Shown one piece after another: positions 36,331 to 47,109 of a stretch of 64,000 bases of DNA; within the stretch, counting starts at the first letter, position 1; the number at the start of each line of letters is the position of its first letter. Location: NCBI GenBank assembly GCA_963971285.1, contig OZ020250.1, forward strand, positions 11,640,499-11,704,498, given 5' to 3'. The DNA is from Astropecten irregularis. Taxonomy: Eukaryota; Echinodermata; Asteroidea; Paxillosida; Astropectinidae. The notes below the pieces were generated by a model. It ran no database searches, was not told the origin of the DNA, and saw nothing but the letters and a program-made list of their open reading frames with translations. Position numbers and translations under genes: made by a program.

Positions 36331-38509
36331 TTAGTTAATGATGCCTTAAGTGGTTGAGTAAACAAATTGATTGAAAGATCTGATAAGAAGTTATATACCA
36401 TGGAGGTACATATACATGGCATCACCTTTAAATATATATAACATTGTCTGGACAATAACTTCCAATTAATTCATCACAAGTAACTGAACATTTACATACG
36501 TCATTGAATGCATGCAATGTAAATATTTTGCAATTTTCACTGATGTACGTCATGTATTACTGAGTAAACAGTATTTGAATAATTACGTCCTTGTCCCATT
36601 TAAAAGAGCATAACTTCCGGTTGGATGACGTAACAGATTTTAAACTTCACATACATGTCAAGGTGTATTTGTGCTTCACACTCACGAAATTTGGCAGAAA
36701 TCCATTGTTTACTTTTGGATTACGTAATCACTGTATATCTTTAACCAACCGTAGAGGGCGCTATATAGCTCGCATGACGTCATGGTTTATATTTTCTGAA
36801 AGTCCAAGACCTTCTCTATCTTTTAGCCAAATATGTTTTATGTGCCCAAATCCTTCCGTTTTAGAGCTATTTTGAGTCAAACTTCAACTTCCGGTAACAC
36901 CGGAAGTGGAGGTCATTTGTACACAACATACAATATTAATTGTAGACATTCACGTGTTGAGTAACATATGTCAATCTCAAAATCATAGGTCATGTGGTTC
37001 TCAAGTTATAAAGTACCAAAGTTTTTCCTAAAAACGCGTGTAATTTGATACCAGATGACGTCACCATGACGTCAATCTTCTAAATACAACTTGACATCAT
37101 GACCAAAGTTCCCACCAAGTTTCATGTCATTATCTTGTTCCTGTGACCAAGAAGTCCTGCTGACAAGTTTGGGAAGAAAAAACAAAAAAAAAGTAAAAAA
37201 AAAACAAAAAAAAAACTAGACATTGTGGTTGTGGGAACAACCACTAGGTGTTCGGGGTCTCATTTCGTACTGGAACTGTTATGAGAATGTTTGATGGAAC
37301 GCATGAGTGGCATATTGAAATATACACTTAAACTGTGTGACTGAGCAAATACTGATCATGCTGATTGCACAGTGTATTCGTCCATGTACACTGACTGATA
37401 GCGTATAGAAAATGGTGTCACCTTTAAATAATATAAAATTGCCCGGACGATAACTTCTGTTTAGTTAATCACAAACATCTGAAAATTTGCAGAAATCATT
37501 GAATGCGTACGATGTAAACATTGTGCAATTTTCACTGATGTACGTCATGTAATTACTGAATAAACAGTATTTGAATAATTACATCATGTTTCCTTTAAAA
37601 ACGCATAACTTCCGGTTGAATGACGTCACAGATTTCAAACTTCACACATAGGTCAGGGTGCAATAGTGCTTCACACTCACCAAATTTGGCGGAAATCCGT
37701 TGTTTACTTTTGGATTACGTAATCACTGTATATCTTTAATCCACCGTAGAGGGCGCTATACAGCCCCTATGACGTCATCGTTTATATTTTCTGAAAGCCT
37801 AAGACCTACTCTATCTTTTTGCAACGCAATTGTATGTGCGCAAAACCTTTCCGATTTTGAGTTATTTTGAGTCAAAGTTCAACTTCCGGTAACACCGGAA
37901 GTGGAGGTCATTTGTACACAACATTGAATATATTAATTGTTGAGATTTATGTGTTAAGTAACATATGTCAATCTCAAAATCATAGGTCATTTGGTTCTCA
38001 AGTCATAAAGCACCAAAATTTTTCCTAAAAACGCGTGTAATTTGATACCCGATGACGTCATCATGACGTCAATCTTCTAAATACAACTTGACATCATGAC
38101 CAAAGTTCCCACCAAGTTTCATGTCAATATCTTGTACCTGTGACCAAGAAGTCCTGCTGACAAGTTTGGGAAGAAAAAAAAAAAAAAAAAAAAAACTAGA
38201 TATTGTGGTTGTGGGAACAACCACTAGGTGTTCGGGGTCTCATTTCGTAGTGGAACTGTTATGTGAACATAAAAATTATGTTGGAACGTATGTGGTCAAT
38301 CGTCGCTAATACAATGGCATATTGAAATACACACTAAATTTAAACTGCGTGACTGATCAAATACTTATCATGCTGATTGCACTTCGTACACTGACTGATA
38401 GCGTGTACAAAATGGCGTCACCTTTAAATTTGTAATAATTGTCTGGACGATAACTTCCGGTTAGTTCATCACAAGTAATTACATTTACAGAAGTCATTGA
38501 GTGCATATG

Positions 38510-39220
38510 ATGCAAATATTTTGCAGTTTTTATTTTGTTTGATTAAGACATGGTTTAAAAGTGACCACATCTCAACGTAAAAAAAACTTAATTTTAGCCC
38601 ATGGATTTAGTTGCAGTGTTTATGGAACACATTGTCATTTGACAAAATGATTTACAATACTCCACAACCTACATCGATAGCATTTCGAGTAAGATTTTGT
38701 GCTGGTATTTAAAGATATATAATAAGATTAACGTGCAAATATCTATGGCAAGATGTAAACAACTAAACAAAGTTTTGAGTCACGCAATTGGACATTGTAC
38801 AAGTACATGAATGTTCTACACAGTTAATTATGTACGTATATATAGTGTATGGGAAATAGAATCAATCGATCATCATATTTTTTGTACATGACCATATTTT
38901 CACGTAACACATGTACACGTATGTGTACAAAGTTAACTGGCTAATGTGAGAAATATTTAAAAATTCATATGAAATCAAGAGATGGCGTAAATGTTCACTT
39001 CACATCTACGCTGTAGGCCATTTGTCTGGGCCTTTGTATGGTTGAAATTGACTGTTTAAAAGTGTATTTAACTCCTGTGTTGAGACTATCATGTGTTTCC
39101 AATGAGACAATCTAATGAAGCACATTCCAATCACCTTGCAGTGACTGCCATCTGGTACCAATCAGAGTCTCTTGTAATCACAAGAGACTCTGAAGCAAGC
39201 AATTAGTTAGCAATTGACCA
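38510..39220 (-). repeat. long-variant insert, third copy
   Basis: Shares the TTTAGTTGCAGTGTTTATGG, CAACCTACATCGATAGC and GAGTCACGCAATTGG blocks with the inserts at 27722 and 35587, with separate small deletions. The (TGTACA)n tract is nearly lost here. Confidence 0.65.
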
Positions 39221-42038
39221 GATAAAAAGGAAATGTACTGCCTATCATATACCATGGAGGTATACATGGTTTCACCTTTAAATATATATACAATTATCTG
39301 TACAATAACTTCCGTTTAATTCATCACAAGTAACTGAACATTTACAGACGTCATTGAATGCATACGATGTAAATATTTTGCAGTTTTCACTGATGTACGT
39401 CTTGTAATTACTGAATAAACAGTATTTGAATAATTACATAATGTTTCCTTTAAAAACGCATAACTTCCGGTTGAAAGACGTCACAGATTTCAAACTTCAT
39501 ACATATGTCAAGGTGCAATAGTGCTTCACACTCACGAAATTTGGCGCAAATCCGTTGTTTACTTTTTGATTACGTAATCACTGTATATCTTTAATCCACC
39601 GTAGAGGGCGCTATACAGCCCGTATGACGTCATCGTTTATATTTTCTGAAAGCCTAAGACCTACTCTATCTTTTTGCGAAGCAATTGTATGTGCCCAAAA
39701 CCTTTCCGATTTTGAGTTTTTTTGAGTCAAAGTTCAACTTCCGGTAACACCGGAAGTGAAGGTCATTTGTACACAACATTGAATATATTAATTGTTCAGA
39801 TTCATGTGGTGAGTAACATATGTCAATATCAAAATCGTAGGTCATGTGGTTCTCAAGTTATAAAGCACCAAAGTTTTTCCTAAAAACGCGTGTAATTTGA
39901 TACCCGATGACGTCATCGTGACGTCAATCTTCTAAATACAACTTGACATCATGACCAAAGTTCCCACCAAGTTTCAACTCAATATCTTGTACCTGTCACC
40001 AAGAAGTCCTGCTGACAAGTTTGGGTGGAAGGAGAAAAAAAACAAAAAAACTAGACATTGTGGTTGTGGGAACAACCACTAGGTGTTCTGGGTTTCATTT
40101 CGTAGTGGAACTGTCATGTGAATGTTTGTTGCATTGTATGTAATCAATGGCATATTGAAATACTGCGTAAATATATTGCGTGATACTGATAATGCTGATT
40201 GCCATATTCATACACTGACAAATAGCGTATACATAGAAAATGGTGTCACCTTTAAATATGTAATATTTACCTGGACGATAACTTCCGGTTAGTTAATCAA
40301 AAACAACTGAAAATTTGCAGAAATTATTGAATGCGTACGATGTAAATATTTTGCAATTTTCACTCATGTACGTCATGTACTTAAAGAGTAAACAGTATTT
40401 GAATAATTACATCATTTTCCCTTTAAATACCCTTTACTTCCGGTTGAATGACGTCACTGATTTCAAACTTCGCAAACATGTCAAGGGGCACTAGTGCATC
40501 ACACTCACTAAATTTAGCAGAAGTCCGTTACTTACTTTCGGATTACGTAATCACTGTATATCTTTAAGCCACCGTAGAGGGCGGTATACAGCCCGTATGA
40601 CGTCATCGGTTATATTTTCTGAAAGCCCAAGACCTGCTCTATCTTTTACCCAGAGAGGTTTTATGTGCCCAAATCCTTCCGTTTTTGAGTTATTTTGAGT
40701 CAAACTTCAACTTCCGGTAACACCGGAAGTGAAGGTCATTTGTACACAAGACTGAATATATTAATTGTTCACATTCACGTGTTGAGTAACATATGTCAAT
40801 ATCAAAATCATAGGTCATGTGGTTCTCAAGTTATAAAGCACCAAAGTTTTTCCTAAAAACGTGTGTAATTTGATACCCGATGACGTCATCATGACGTCAA
40901 TCTTCTAAATACAACTTGACATCATGACCAAAGTTCCCACCAAGTTTCATGTCATTATCTTGTACCTGTGACCAAGAAGTCCTGCTGACAAGTTTGGGAA
41001 GAAAAAAATAAAAAAAAGTAAAAAAAACAAAAAAAACTAGACATTGTGGTTGTGGGAACAACCACTAGGTGTTCGGGGTCTCATTTCGTACTGGAACTGT
41101 TGTTATGAGAATGTTTGATGGAACGCATGTATGGCATATTGAAATACACTTAAATTGTGTGACTGAGCAAATACCGGTACTGATCATGCTGATTGCACAG
41201 TGTATTCGTACAAGTACACTGACTGATAGCGTATAGAAAATCGTGTCACCTTTAAAAAATGTAAAATTGTCAGGGCGATAACTTCCGTTTAGTTAATCAC
41301 AAACAACTGAAAATTTGCAGAAATTATCGAATGCATAAGATGTAAACAATTTGCAATTTGCACCAATGTACGTCATGTAGTTACCGAATAAACAGTATTT
41401 GAATAATTACATCATGTTTCCTTTAAAAATGCATAACTTCCGGTTGAATGACGTAACAGATTTCAAACTTCACACGTATGTCGAGGTGCATCAATGCTTC
41501 ACAATCACCAAATTTAGCGGAAATCCGTTGTTTACTTTTGGATTACGTAATCACTGTATATCTTTAATCCACCATAGAGGGCGCTATACAGCCCGTATGA
41601 CGTCATCGTTTATATTTTCTGAAAGCTTAAGACCTACTCTATCTTTTACCCCGCGAGGTTTTATGTGCCCAAATCCTTCCGTTTTCGAGTTATTTTGAGT
41701 CAAACGTCAACTTCCGGTTACACCGGAAGTGAAGGTCATTTGTACACAACATTGAATATATTAATTGTTCAGATTCATGTTGTGAGTAACATATGTCAAT
41801 ATCAAAATCGTAGGTCATGTGGTTCTCAAGTTATAAAGCACCAAACTTTTTCCTAAAAACGCGTGTAATTTGATACCCGATGACGTCATCATGACGTCAA
41901 TCTTCTAAATACAACTTGACATCATGACCAAAGTTCCCACCAAGTTTCATGTCAATATCTTGTACCTGTGACCAAGAAGTCCTGCTGACAAGTTTGGGGA
42001 AAAAAAAATAAAAATAAAAAAAAAAATAAAAAAAAAAA

Positions 42039-42238
42039 CTCTAACAATAACAATAGGTGTTCGGCTTGAACCCGAACACCTAAAAAAAACAACTCGAACA
42101 ATAACAATAGGTGTTCGGCATGAACCGAACACCTAAAAAAAAAACTCGAACAATAACAATAGGTGTTCAGCTTGAACCCGAACACCTACAAAAACTCAAA
42201 CAATAACAATAGGTGTTCGGCTTGAACCCGAACACCTA
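42039..42238 (-). repeat. 5' hairpin module repeated four times, array edge
   Basis: Four copies of the same module (about 42039, 42093, 42144 and 42193) at the right edge of the array, i.e. at the 5' extremity of the outermost unit. Individual copies carry single-base changes in the stem (GGCATGAACC, TTCAGCTTG). Beyond 42238 the sequence is unrelated. Confidence 0.85.
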
Positions 42239-42830
42239 AATAGTACATGATGGGAGGTATAAAAGTAAGTTCGTACAAAGGGAACCCCGGACCCCACGCT
42301 GTAAGGGCGTCACCCACGCAAGGTCCATTCTTGGCAAAATTTCTGCTACCAACTCACACCTACCAGCAACTAACCCCTGGTTGCAACCTACAGGTTCGCA
42401 GGAAAGGGCCAGCCATGAAATGGAGAATAACAGTCCCCTAGAGTAACAAGGGGCTGGCTGTCAGAGTCTACAGCTCTTGTTTATACTTGACAGAATGTTG
42501 GGGTGTCATTGTTAGGCAAGTTGATTGCAAGTGGCTGCCACTGTTATGCCTGGCGAAAGTATCTGTAAGTGCTTGTATTGGGTTTTGGAATTAGTAGAAC
42601 AGGTCCTAACAGATGGAGATTCTGGGAATGTACAACATTTTTGTTTGCATTCTACTTTAACTCCCATTGATAATTCCCATGAACTACCCTTACACATTAG
42701 AATGATATTTTGATCCTCAGCATTTCCCTTCTTAAATTATCACCTTTTTGTGCTTCTTCCATTATAAGCCACATAGCCCTTTTACATTAAAATTATATGC
42801 ACTACAATGTAGGATGTTTGCATTGACACG
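42239..42830. other. unassigned intronic DNA beside the array
   Basis: Contains a small hairpin (GGCCAGCC..GGCTGGC around 42407-42460) but no gene or recognised repeat family. Confidence 0.35.
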
Positions 42831-42832
42831 AT

Positions 42833-42935
42833 GTATTTTGTGAATAAGTGTGGCTCTGTGAAGAGCCAGTAACTCAACGTTTTGGGCAGTGTTCTGCTCT
42901 GCCCATCATCAGTGGCCACACTTGTTCACAAAAGA
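42833..42935. mobile_element. short foldback element
   Basis: TTGTGAATAAGTGTGGC and the inverse GCCACACTTGTTCACAA bound about 100 bp. The centre holds a nested hairpin GGGCAG..CTGCCC, a common small MITE layout. Confidence 0.55.
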
Positions 42936-42939
42936 GTTA

Positions 42940-43086
42940 ATATAATCATCAAATAACCACAAGGGAAACTGACTGAACTTAAAAGTCATTGAAAAGTGAA
43001 CAAAGAAAAATTGACTGAAGCGGGATTCGAACCGGCGACCTCCTGAATGCCGTACAGGCGCTCTACCAACTGAGCCATCCAGCCCT
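42940..43086 (-). mobile_element. tRNA-derived SINE
   Basis: On the minus strand a tRNA-like head (43086-43014) has box A (TGGCTCAGTTGGTAGAGC), box B (GGTTCGAATCC) and a 7-bp acceptor stem including G-T pairs (GGCTGGA with TTCAGTC). The anticodon loop lacks the invariant T33, and the T stem has a mismatch, so this is a SINE head and not a working tRNA. A conserved tail, TTTTTCTTTGTTCACTTTTC, is shared with the copies at 43145 and 63025. Confidence 0.75.
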
Positions 43087-43144
43087 ACGTTGGTGGTGAC
43101 CCCACTGTCATGGCTTCTGACTGCCAAACGAACAAAGATAATTT

Positions 43145-43262
43145 ATTATTGGGGTCGCCACCATCCAATTGGCATGGTTGGTAGAGCCTGTATGGTATTC
43201 AGGAGGTCACAGGTTCAAATCCTGCTCCAGTCAATTTTTCTTTGTTCACTTTTCAAAAGAGT
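43145..43262 (+). mobile_element. tRNA-derived SINE, decayed, opposite orientation
   Basis: The plus-strand copy of the same SINE. Box A is degraded (TGGCATGGTTGGTAGAGCC) and box B is GGTTCAAATCC. The tail TTTTTCTTTGTTCACTTTTC is identical to that of the minus-strand copy. The two are head to head, separated by about 60 bp that include TTCTGACTGCCAAACGAAC, a segment also found at 59046 and 63187. Confidence 0.7.
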
Positions 43263-43408
43263 TAATCCACGGTGTCACCAAAAACATCCTATATTGAGAA
43301 CCCACCATGCAAACCTGCAAATTTCATTAATATGCACTGCATTTGTTCCATTCATTTATTTTGTCATGTGTATAAATTCATTTTGAAGACTTAAATATGT
43401 AGGAGTAC

Positions 43409-43555
43409 CTTAAAGACTTTGACCTGGCAGCTTGCAGAGTGTATGGGTTTGTCCTGCTCCTTGCCATGAATGTATGTGTCCACATGCAGACGGAAAATAA
43501 CTCCCTTCTCACCACCATGCTTCTTTGGTGTGAACTCTGTACTGATACAGTTTAC
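43409..43555 (-). CDS. TFCP2: TFCP2-like coding exon 5, CP2 domain
   Basis: A 147-bp, phase 0-0 exon encoding 49 residues. The acceptor is GTTTAG, the donor AAG|GTACTC. The protein reads [19 protein letters not shown], then [13 protein letters not shown], and ends [14 protein letters not shown]2 has [25 protein letters not shown] and [22 protein letters not shown] joins exon 4 exactly as in the family. The KHGGEKG loop and the SCQ.KVFK block are core parts of the DNA-binding fold. The acidic insert between the IDT and HSASC blocks is three residues shorter than in vertebrate TFCP2. Downstream on the gene strand comes an intron of about 23.8 kb that holds the whole family B array. Confidence 0.93.
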
Positions 43556-43562
43556 CTAAACA

Positions 43563-44003
43563 CAAACAAACATGCAATTTGGGTATTTCATTTTTTGGTA
43601 TTACACGTGCCAACAACACAGCATGGATAATGCCATTCCCTAAAAATAATACAGCAAGAGCAACAGGGAAAACAAGAAAATGTAATTTAAAGAAAACAAT
43701 TTGATAATTCACCTAGGATGAAAAAACTAGGATTAAAGAGGCAGGTTGTTTTTTTTTGCTTAGTACTATAAACTTCTGACTCACTATTTCTGTTAGTGTG
43801 CAGTGCGCAGCAGCTTAATATAACAGGATGCTGTAATATTTTTTTATGGTTCAAGGTGGTGAGAGTGCATTAAATTTATTCAAACAACAAGCCACTGGCC
43901 TTCCTCAATCAATAACAATATTCTTACACATCGTCCATGTGTATGTAGGCATTACAATCAAATTGTATGACTGTAACAAAGTGTGACAAACCTTCAAACC
44001 TAC
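43563..44003. other. intron between exons 4 and 5
   Basis: Short A/T-rich intron with no repeats recognised. Confidence 0.6.
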
Positions 44004-44216
44004 CTGAATAAAACAGCTGGCAACCTGACATGGATCCCACAGAAATTCAATTGCATTGAGGTTACTGGAATTGGAGTTGTAGTCTATGACGTTATGTGAG
44101 AGTGGAACATCAAACTTAATAAGTCGCTCACCAGGCCGGTTAGTCCGCCATGAAGCAAGCTGCTCTGACTCAGCATACTGAAGTCTCTTGTCATTGAACA
44201 GTACACGCACTATACT
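44004..44216 (-). CDS. TFCP2: TFCP2-like coding exon 4, CP2 domain
   Basis: A 213-bp, phase 0-0 exon encoding 71 residues. The acceptor is GTCTTTTAG, the donor CAG|GTAGGT. It reads SIVRVLFNDKRLQYAESEQL, then SWRTNRPGERLIKFDVPLS, VIDYNSNSSNLNAIEFLWDP, and ends CFIQ. Vertebrate TFCP2 shows the same blocks: RVVFHDRRLQY, GWRWNRPGDRIL, NTVEFLWDP, SVFIQV. The exon stays open, with intact family-invariant RLQY, NRPG and EFLWDP blocks, which argues for a functional gene. The intron toward exon 3 (44217-49498) holds a TIR element that itself carries a decayed DIRS retrotransposon. Confidence 0.94.
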
Positions 44217-45102
44217 CTAAAAGACGAAGAACATTCAGAGAAATCTTGACCAACTTTTCAGCAGTTTCCCAATTCCAATCAGGAAAGAGCAACTGTATTA
44301 ATCATTAAGTTTTATTTCCTTGGTAATATTTCATTTTCCTTTCTAAACATTGTTTGTTCGGGGGCCGATTTCATAAAACTTGTGATGCGTCGCAGCTATG
44401 ACATGTCGTAAAATCCATTTCACCAAAGACGTCGCAGGGACGATGTGTTTAATATCCATTTCACCTCATTTAATGTTCTTGAATGAGGCTAGCTTTAGTA
44501 CCTTTACGACTGTTTTCCGCATTTAACTCTTGCTTCCAGATAACAGCCGCAGCAGCGCGCGCCCGCATTGTCTAAAATATGCACAAGGTGAAAACTTAAG
44601 AGTATTACTATCAGTATTATAGGCCTATGCAAAATTTTCAAACTTTCTTTTTGAACGGTAATTTCTCAATCAATGTTTAACAAATAATTTATATGAACCA
44701 TTAGAAATGTGCTCTCAAGGTCCATAAAACGAAACTGCAAATTTCGTTCAGCTTCTGTTACCTTTGTGTAATTTCAAAATTGAGATTCAACTTATAAGCA
44801 AATAGGCCTACCCTCTGATTTCTCCGGGCTGCAACTCTTCAACATTCACCTCTTTTGGTGGATTCTTTCTGTCCCCAGGAAACTATACTTTCTAAATACC
44901 TATCACGCGCTTCGCATTCCGCTAGCTGCCACATTGGTGCCAATTTACTTTTATTTTTGTGTTGTTTGCATGTAGTTAAAACGACCCAGAGACACGTCTT
45001 AACTTGCGACAAGTTTCACACCATTGCCAAGGAACAACTTGGGATGTGTTCAACGCGTCGCAAGTTTTGTGAAATGGATGGGCATCGTAATGTTGCGACG
45101 TG

Positions 45103-46925
45103 TTACGTGTTAATCGTAAGTGTGTCTAGTGTCTGCTTTGAGCTGTGAGGGCTGTAGCTTCTGCCGAAAGGCTCGCTGCTCTGAGGGAGATCTTGACAGC
45201 ATCCAAGCACAGAGATGAAGGGAGGCTGGGTCCGAAAGTCTCGGCGGTCTGGGAGCCTGATTGGAGAGTGAACAAGAAGGTCCAGGATGCACGAAACCAG
45301 GGTTGACGCGGCCAGAATGGTGCAATGAGGACTGCTGCAGAGATCCGTTTCTATTTTGGCCAGTACCCGGTGAAGCAGGGAAATTGGCGGGGAGGCGTAT
45401 GCCTGACTTCCTGTCCAGTTGAAGCTGAGTGCATCCACTTTCCATGCCAGGGTGTGGGTGTGACGAGAACAGAAGGTTGGGAGTTGATTGTTCAGATGCG
45501 AAGCGAACAGGTCCACGTGTGGTGTCCAGAGGATGTTGAAGATGTGCATGACCACGACTGAGTTGACCGTTCTGTCAGGATGATTTTGCCCCTTGATAGG
45601 GCATCGGCCAGAGAGTTCTTTTTCCCTGCTAGATGGATGGCTTGGAGTGAGATCTCTCGAGGGATGCACCTGTGAAAAAGGTCCCATGTTGCGAGGCACA
45701 GGGATGGAGAGTGGGTTCCTCCCTGACGGTTGATGTATGAAACCACAGTGGAGTTGTTTGTCTGGACTAGGACTAGCTGGCTTTTGACTCTTGCTTGGAG
45801 TGACTTCAGAGCCTTGGCTACGGCGAGTAGCTCCAGGTGGTTGATGTGTAGATGGCTTTGATCGGCTGACCAGGTGCCGGTGACGGTCTGGTCCTCCAGT
45901 TGGGCTCCCCAGCCCTGCTTCGAGGCATCCGTGGTGAGGGAGATGGATGGAGAGGGGCGGGGAAATTGAGTGCCCATCATCAAATTGTCCTGAGTCTGCT
46001 ACCAGAGAAGTTGGTCGCGAATGAGATGTGTGACTGGGACTTCCTTGGAGATCGGGTCCCTTCGTTGACGAAAGTGATACAGGAGATGAAGCTGTAAAGC
46101 TGTGCAACCTGCACCAGGGGACTAGATCGATGAGGCTCGCCATCATGCCTAGGAGTCGAAGCCATGAACTGGCTGGGAGGAAGGTGGTGATCACTAACGT
46201 CTGAATGCAGTCCTAGGGAGCCTGGTATCGGTCCGAAGTAGGAGTGGCTCTGCCTGAGGCCAGGTTGATGAATGCCCCAAGGTAAGTAGGTTGCTGGGAA
46301 GGAGTCAGGAAGGACTTCTTTATGTTGATGATGAAGCCCAGTCTGAGAATGAGCTGAACTGTTTGTTGGAGGGCCTTGATGGTGTCCTGCCTTGTGGGGC
46401 CTACGATAAGCCAGTCGTCCAGATACATGAAGAGGCAAATGTGTCTTTGGCGTAGGTCACCTTGGTGACTCTCGTGAGGTCCCGGGGGGCCGTGGACAGG
46501 CCGAACGGTAGGCAGTGAAACTGGTGAGGCGTGCCCTTGTAGACAAACTGCAGGAATCGCCGGTGGTGTGGATGGATCGGGATGTGTAAATAATGGCTTT
46601 CTTCTGAAGAAGAGCAAGGATCTCCCCTTAGAGAGCTGCTCGGCGATTTGGGTTTGTTGGAACAGGAGTGACCCACAAGGGGGAACACGGAGGGGGGTTG
46701 CTGGTGAATTCCAATAGGTATCCTGCAGAAATCGTCTGAAGGACCCAGTTGTCTGCTGTTGTAGAAGTCCACTGAAGGCTGAATAGCGTTCCGCTCTAAT
46801 GATGTCACACCATGCATGCACATACCCCCACGCACCACACGTTTGCATTGCCACGTTGCAATGTCTGTCTGAGGTTCGGTGCTATTTTTAGCGCAAGTGC
46901 GCAGTGCTATTGTGAGAGACGACAT
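45103..46925 (-). pseudogene. DIRS pol remnant: RT, RNase H, start of recombinase
   Basis: The coding is scattered over three frames. RT blocks visible are HHRRFLQFVYKG and FHCLPFGLSTAP in one frame (about 46580-46460), then YLDDW, the catalytic box, plus LGFIINIKKS in another (46430-46300). The RNase H part has LTTDASKQGWG, HINHLELLA and ADALSRG (45930-45590); the usual DN of the second catalytic aspartate block reads NN (QTNNSTVV), so that residue is lost. Further on, SFNWTGSQAYASPP is the block typical of DIRS elements before the recombinase. At least three frame changes and the missing recombinase mean it cannot be functional. Confidence 0.8.
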
Positions 46926-47109
46926 CCTACTGGGCTGGTGGGTGATGGGACGTGCACTACTGAGTCAGAAGCCCTTGCCAGCTCGCAATCCTTGGCGGTT
47001 GGAAAGTCGCGCAAATCTGGGGGCTGGGGCTTGCTGTAGATCGACGATGAAGAGGGCCGGGTTGGATCCTTCTTCGGGCAGTAGGATGAATTCTGGTAGG
47101 AAGAAAACC

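Larger units (their letters stand above)
21112..42238 (-). mobile_element. tandem array of ~17 Helentron-like family B units
   Basis: A head-to-tail array of ~0.87-1.0 kb units, longer where inserted. On the minus strand each unit starts near TCTTCCCAAACTTGTC and ends with CCGAACACCTAG, a perfect hairpin GTGGTTGT..ACAACCAC, AATGT and CTAG. On the plus strand the CTAG ends lie at 22413, 23286, 24242, 25269, 26521, 27573, 29076, 30046, 31023, 31989, 33224, 35371, 37216, 38196, 40051 and 41037, plus a decayed one at about 21112. Conserved in nearly every unit are a TGACGTCATCATGACGTCA pair, ACTTCCGGTTGAATGACGTCA, CTTCCGGTAACACCGGAAG, and TAGAGGGCGCTATACAG. A/T runs of variable length separate units. 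Nothing is coded; the short open frames recur only because the units do. Confidence 0.85.
19636..43408 (-). other. ~23.8-kb intron of the TFCP2-like gene
   Basis: The interval between exon 6 and exon 5. The donor AAG|GTACTC is at its right edge and the acceptor TTACTAG at its left edge. It contains a TA-flanked MITE, the family B Helentron array in the same orientation as the gene, a hAT insertion, a palindromic foldback, and two SINE copies. The other sized introns (exon 1-2, 2-3, 3-4 and 4-5) are between about 0.4 and 5.3 kb, so most of the length here is due to the array. Confidence 0.8.

Noticed and set aside
43014..43086. A tRNA gene on the minus strand
   Set aside because: Boxes A and B and acceptor stem are good, but the anticodon loop lacks T33, the T stem has a mismatch, and two more copies share the same non-tRNA tail. 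It is a SINE head.
45103..46194. 363-codon minus-strand frame as an intact gene
   Set aside because: Only parts of it are in the DIRS protein frame; the RNase H portion is read in another frame. The length is a by-product of overlapping open frames in a decayed element.
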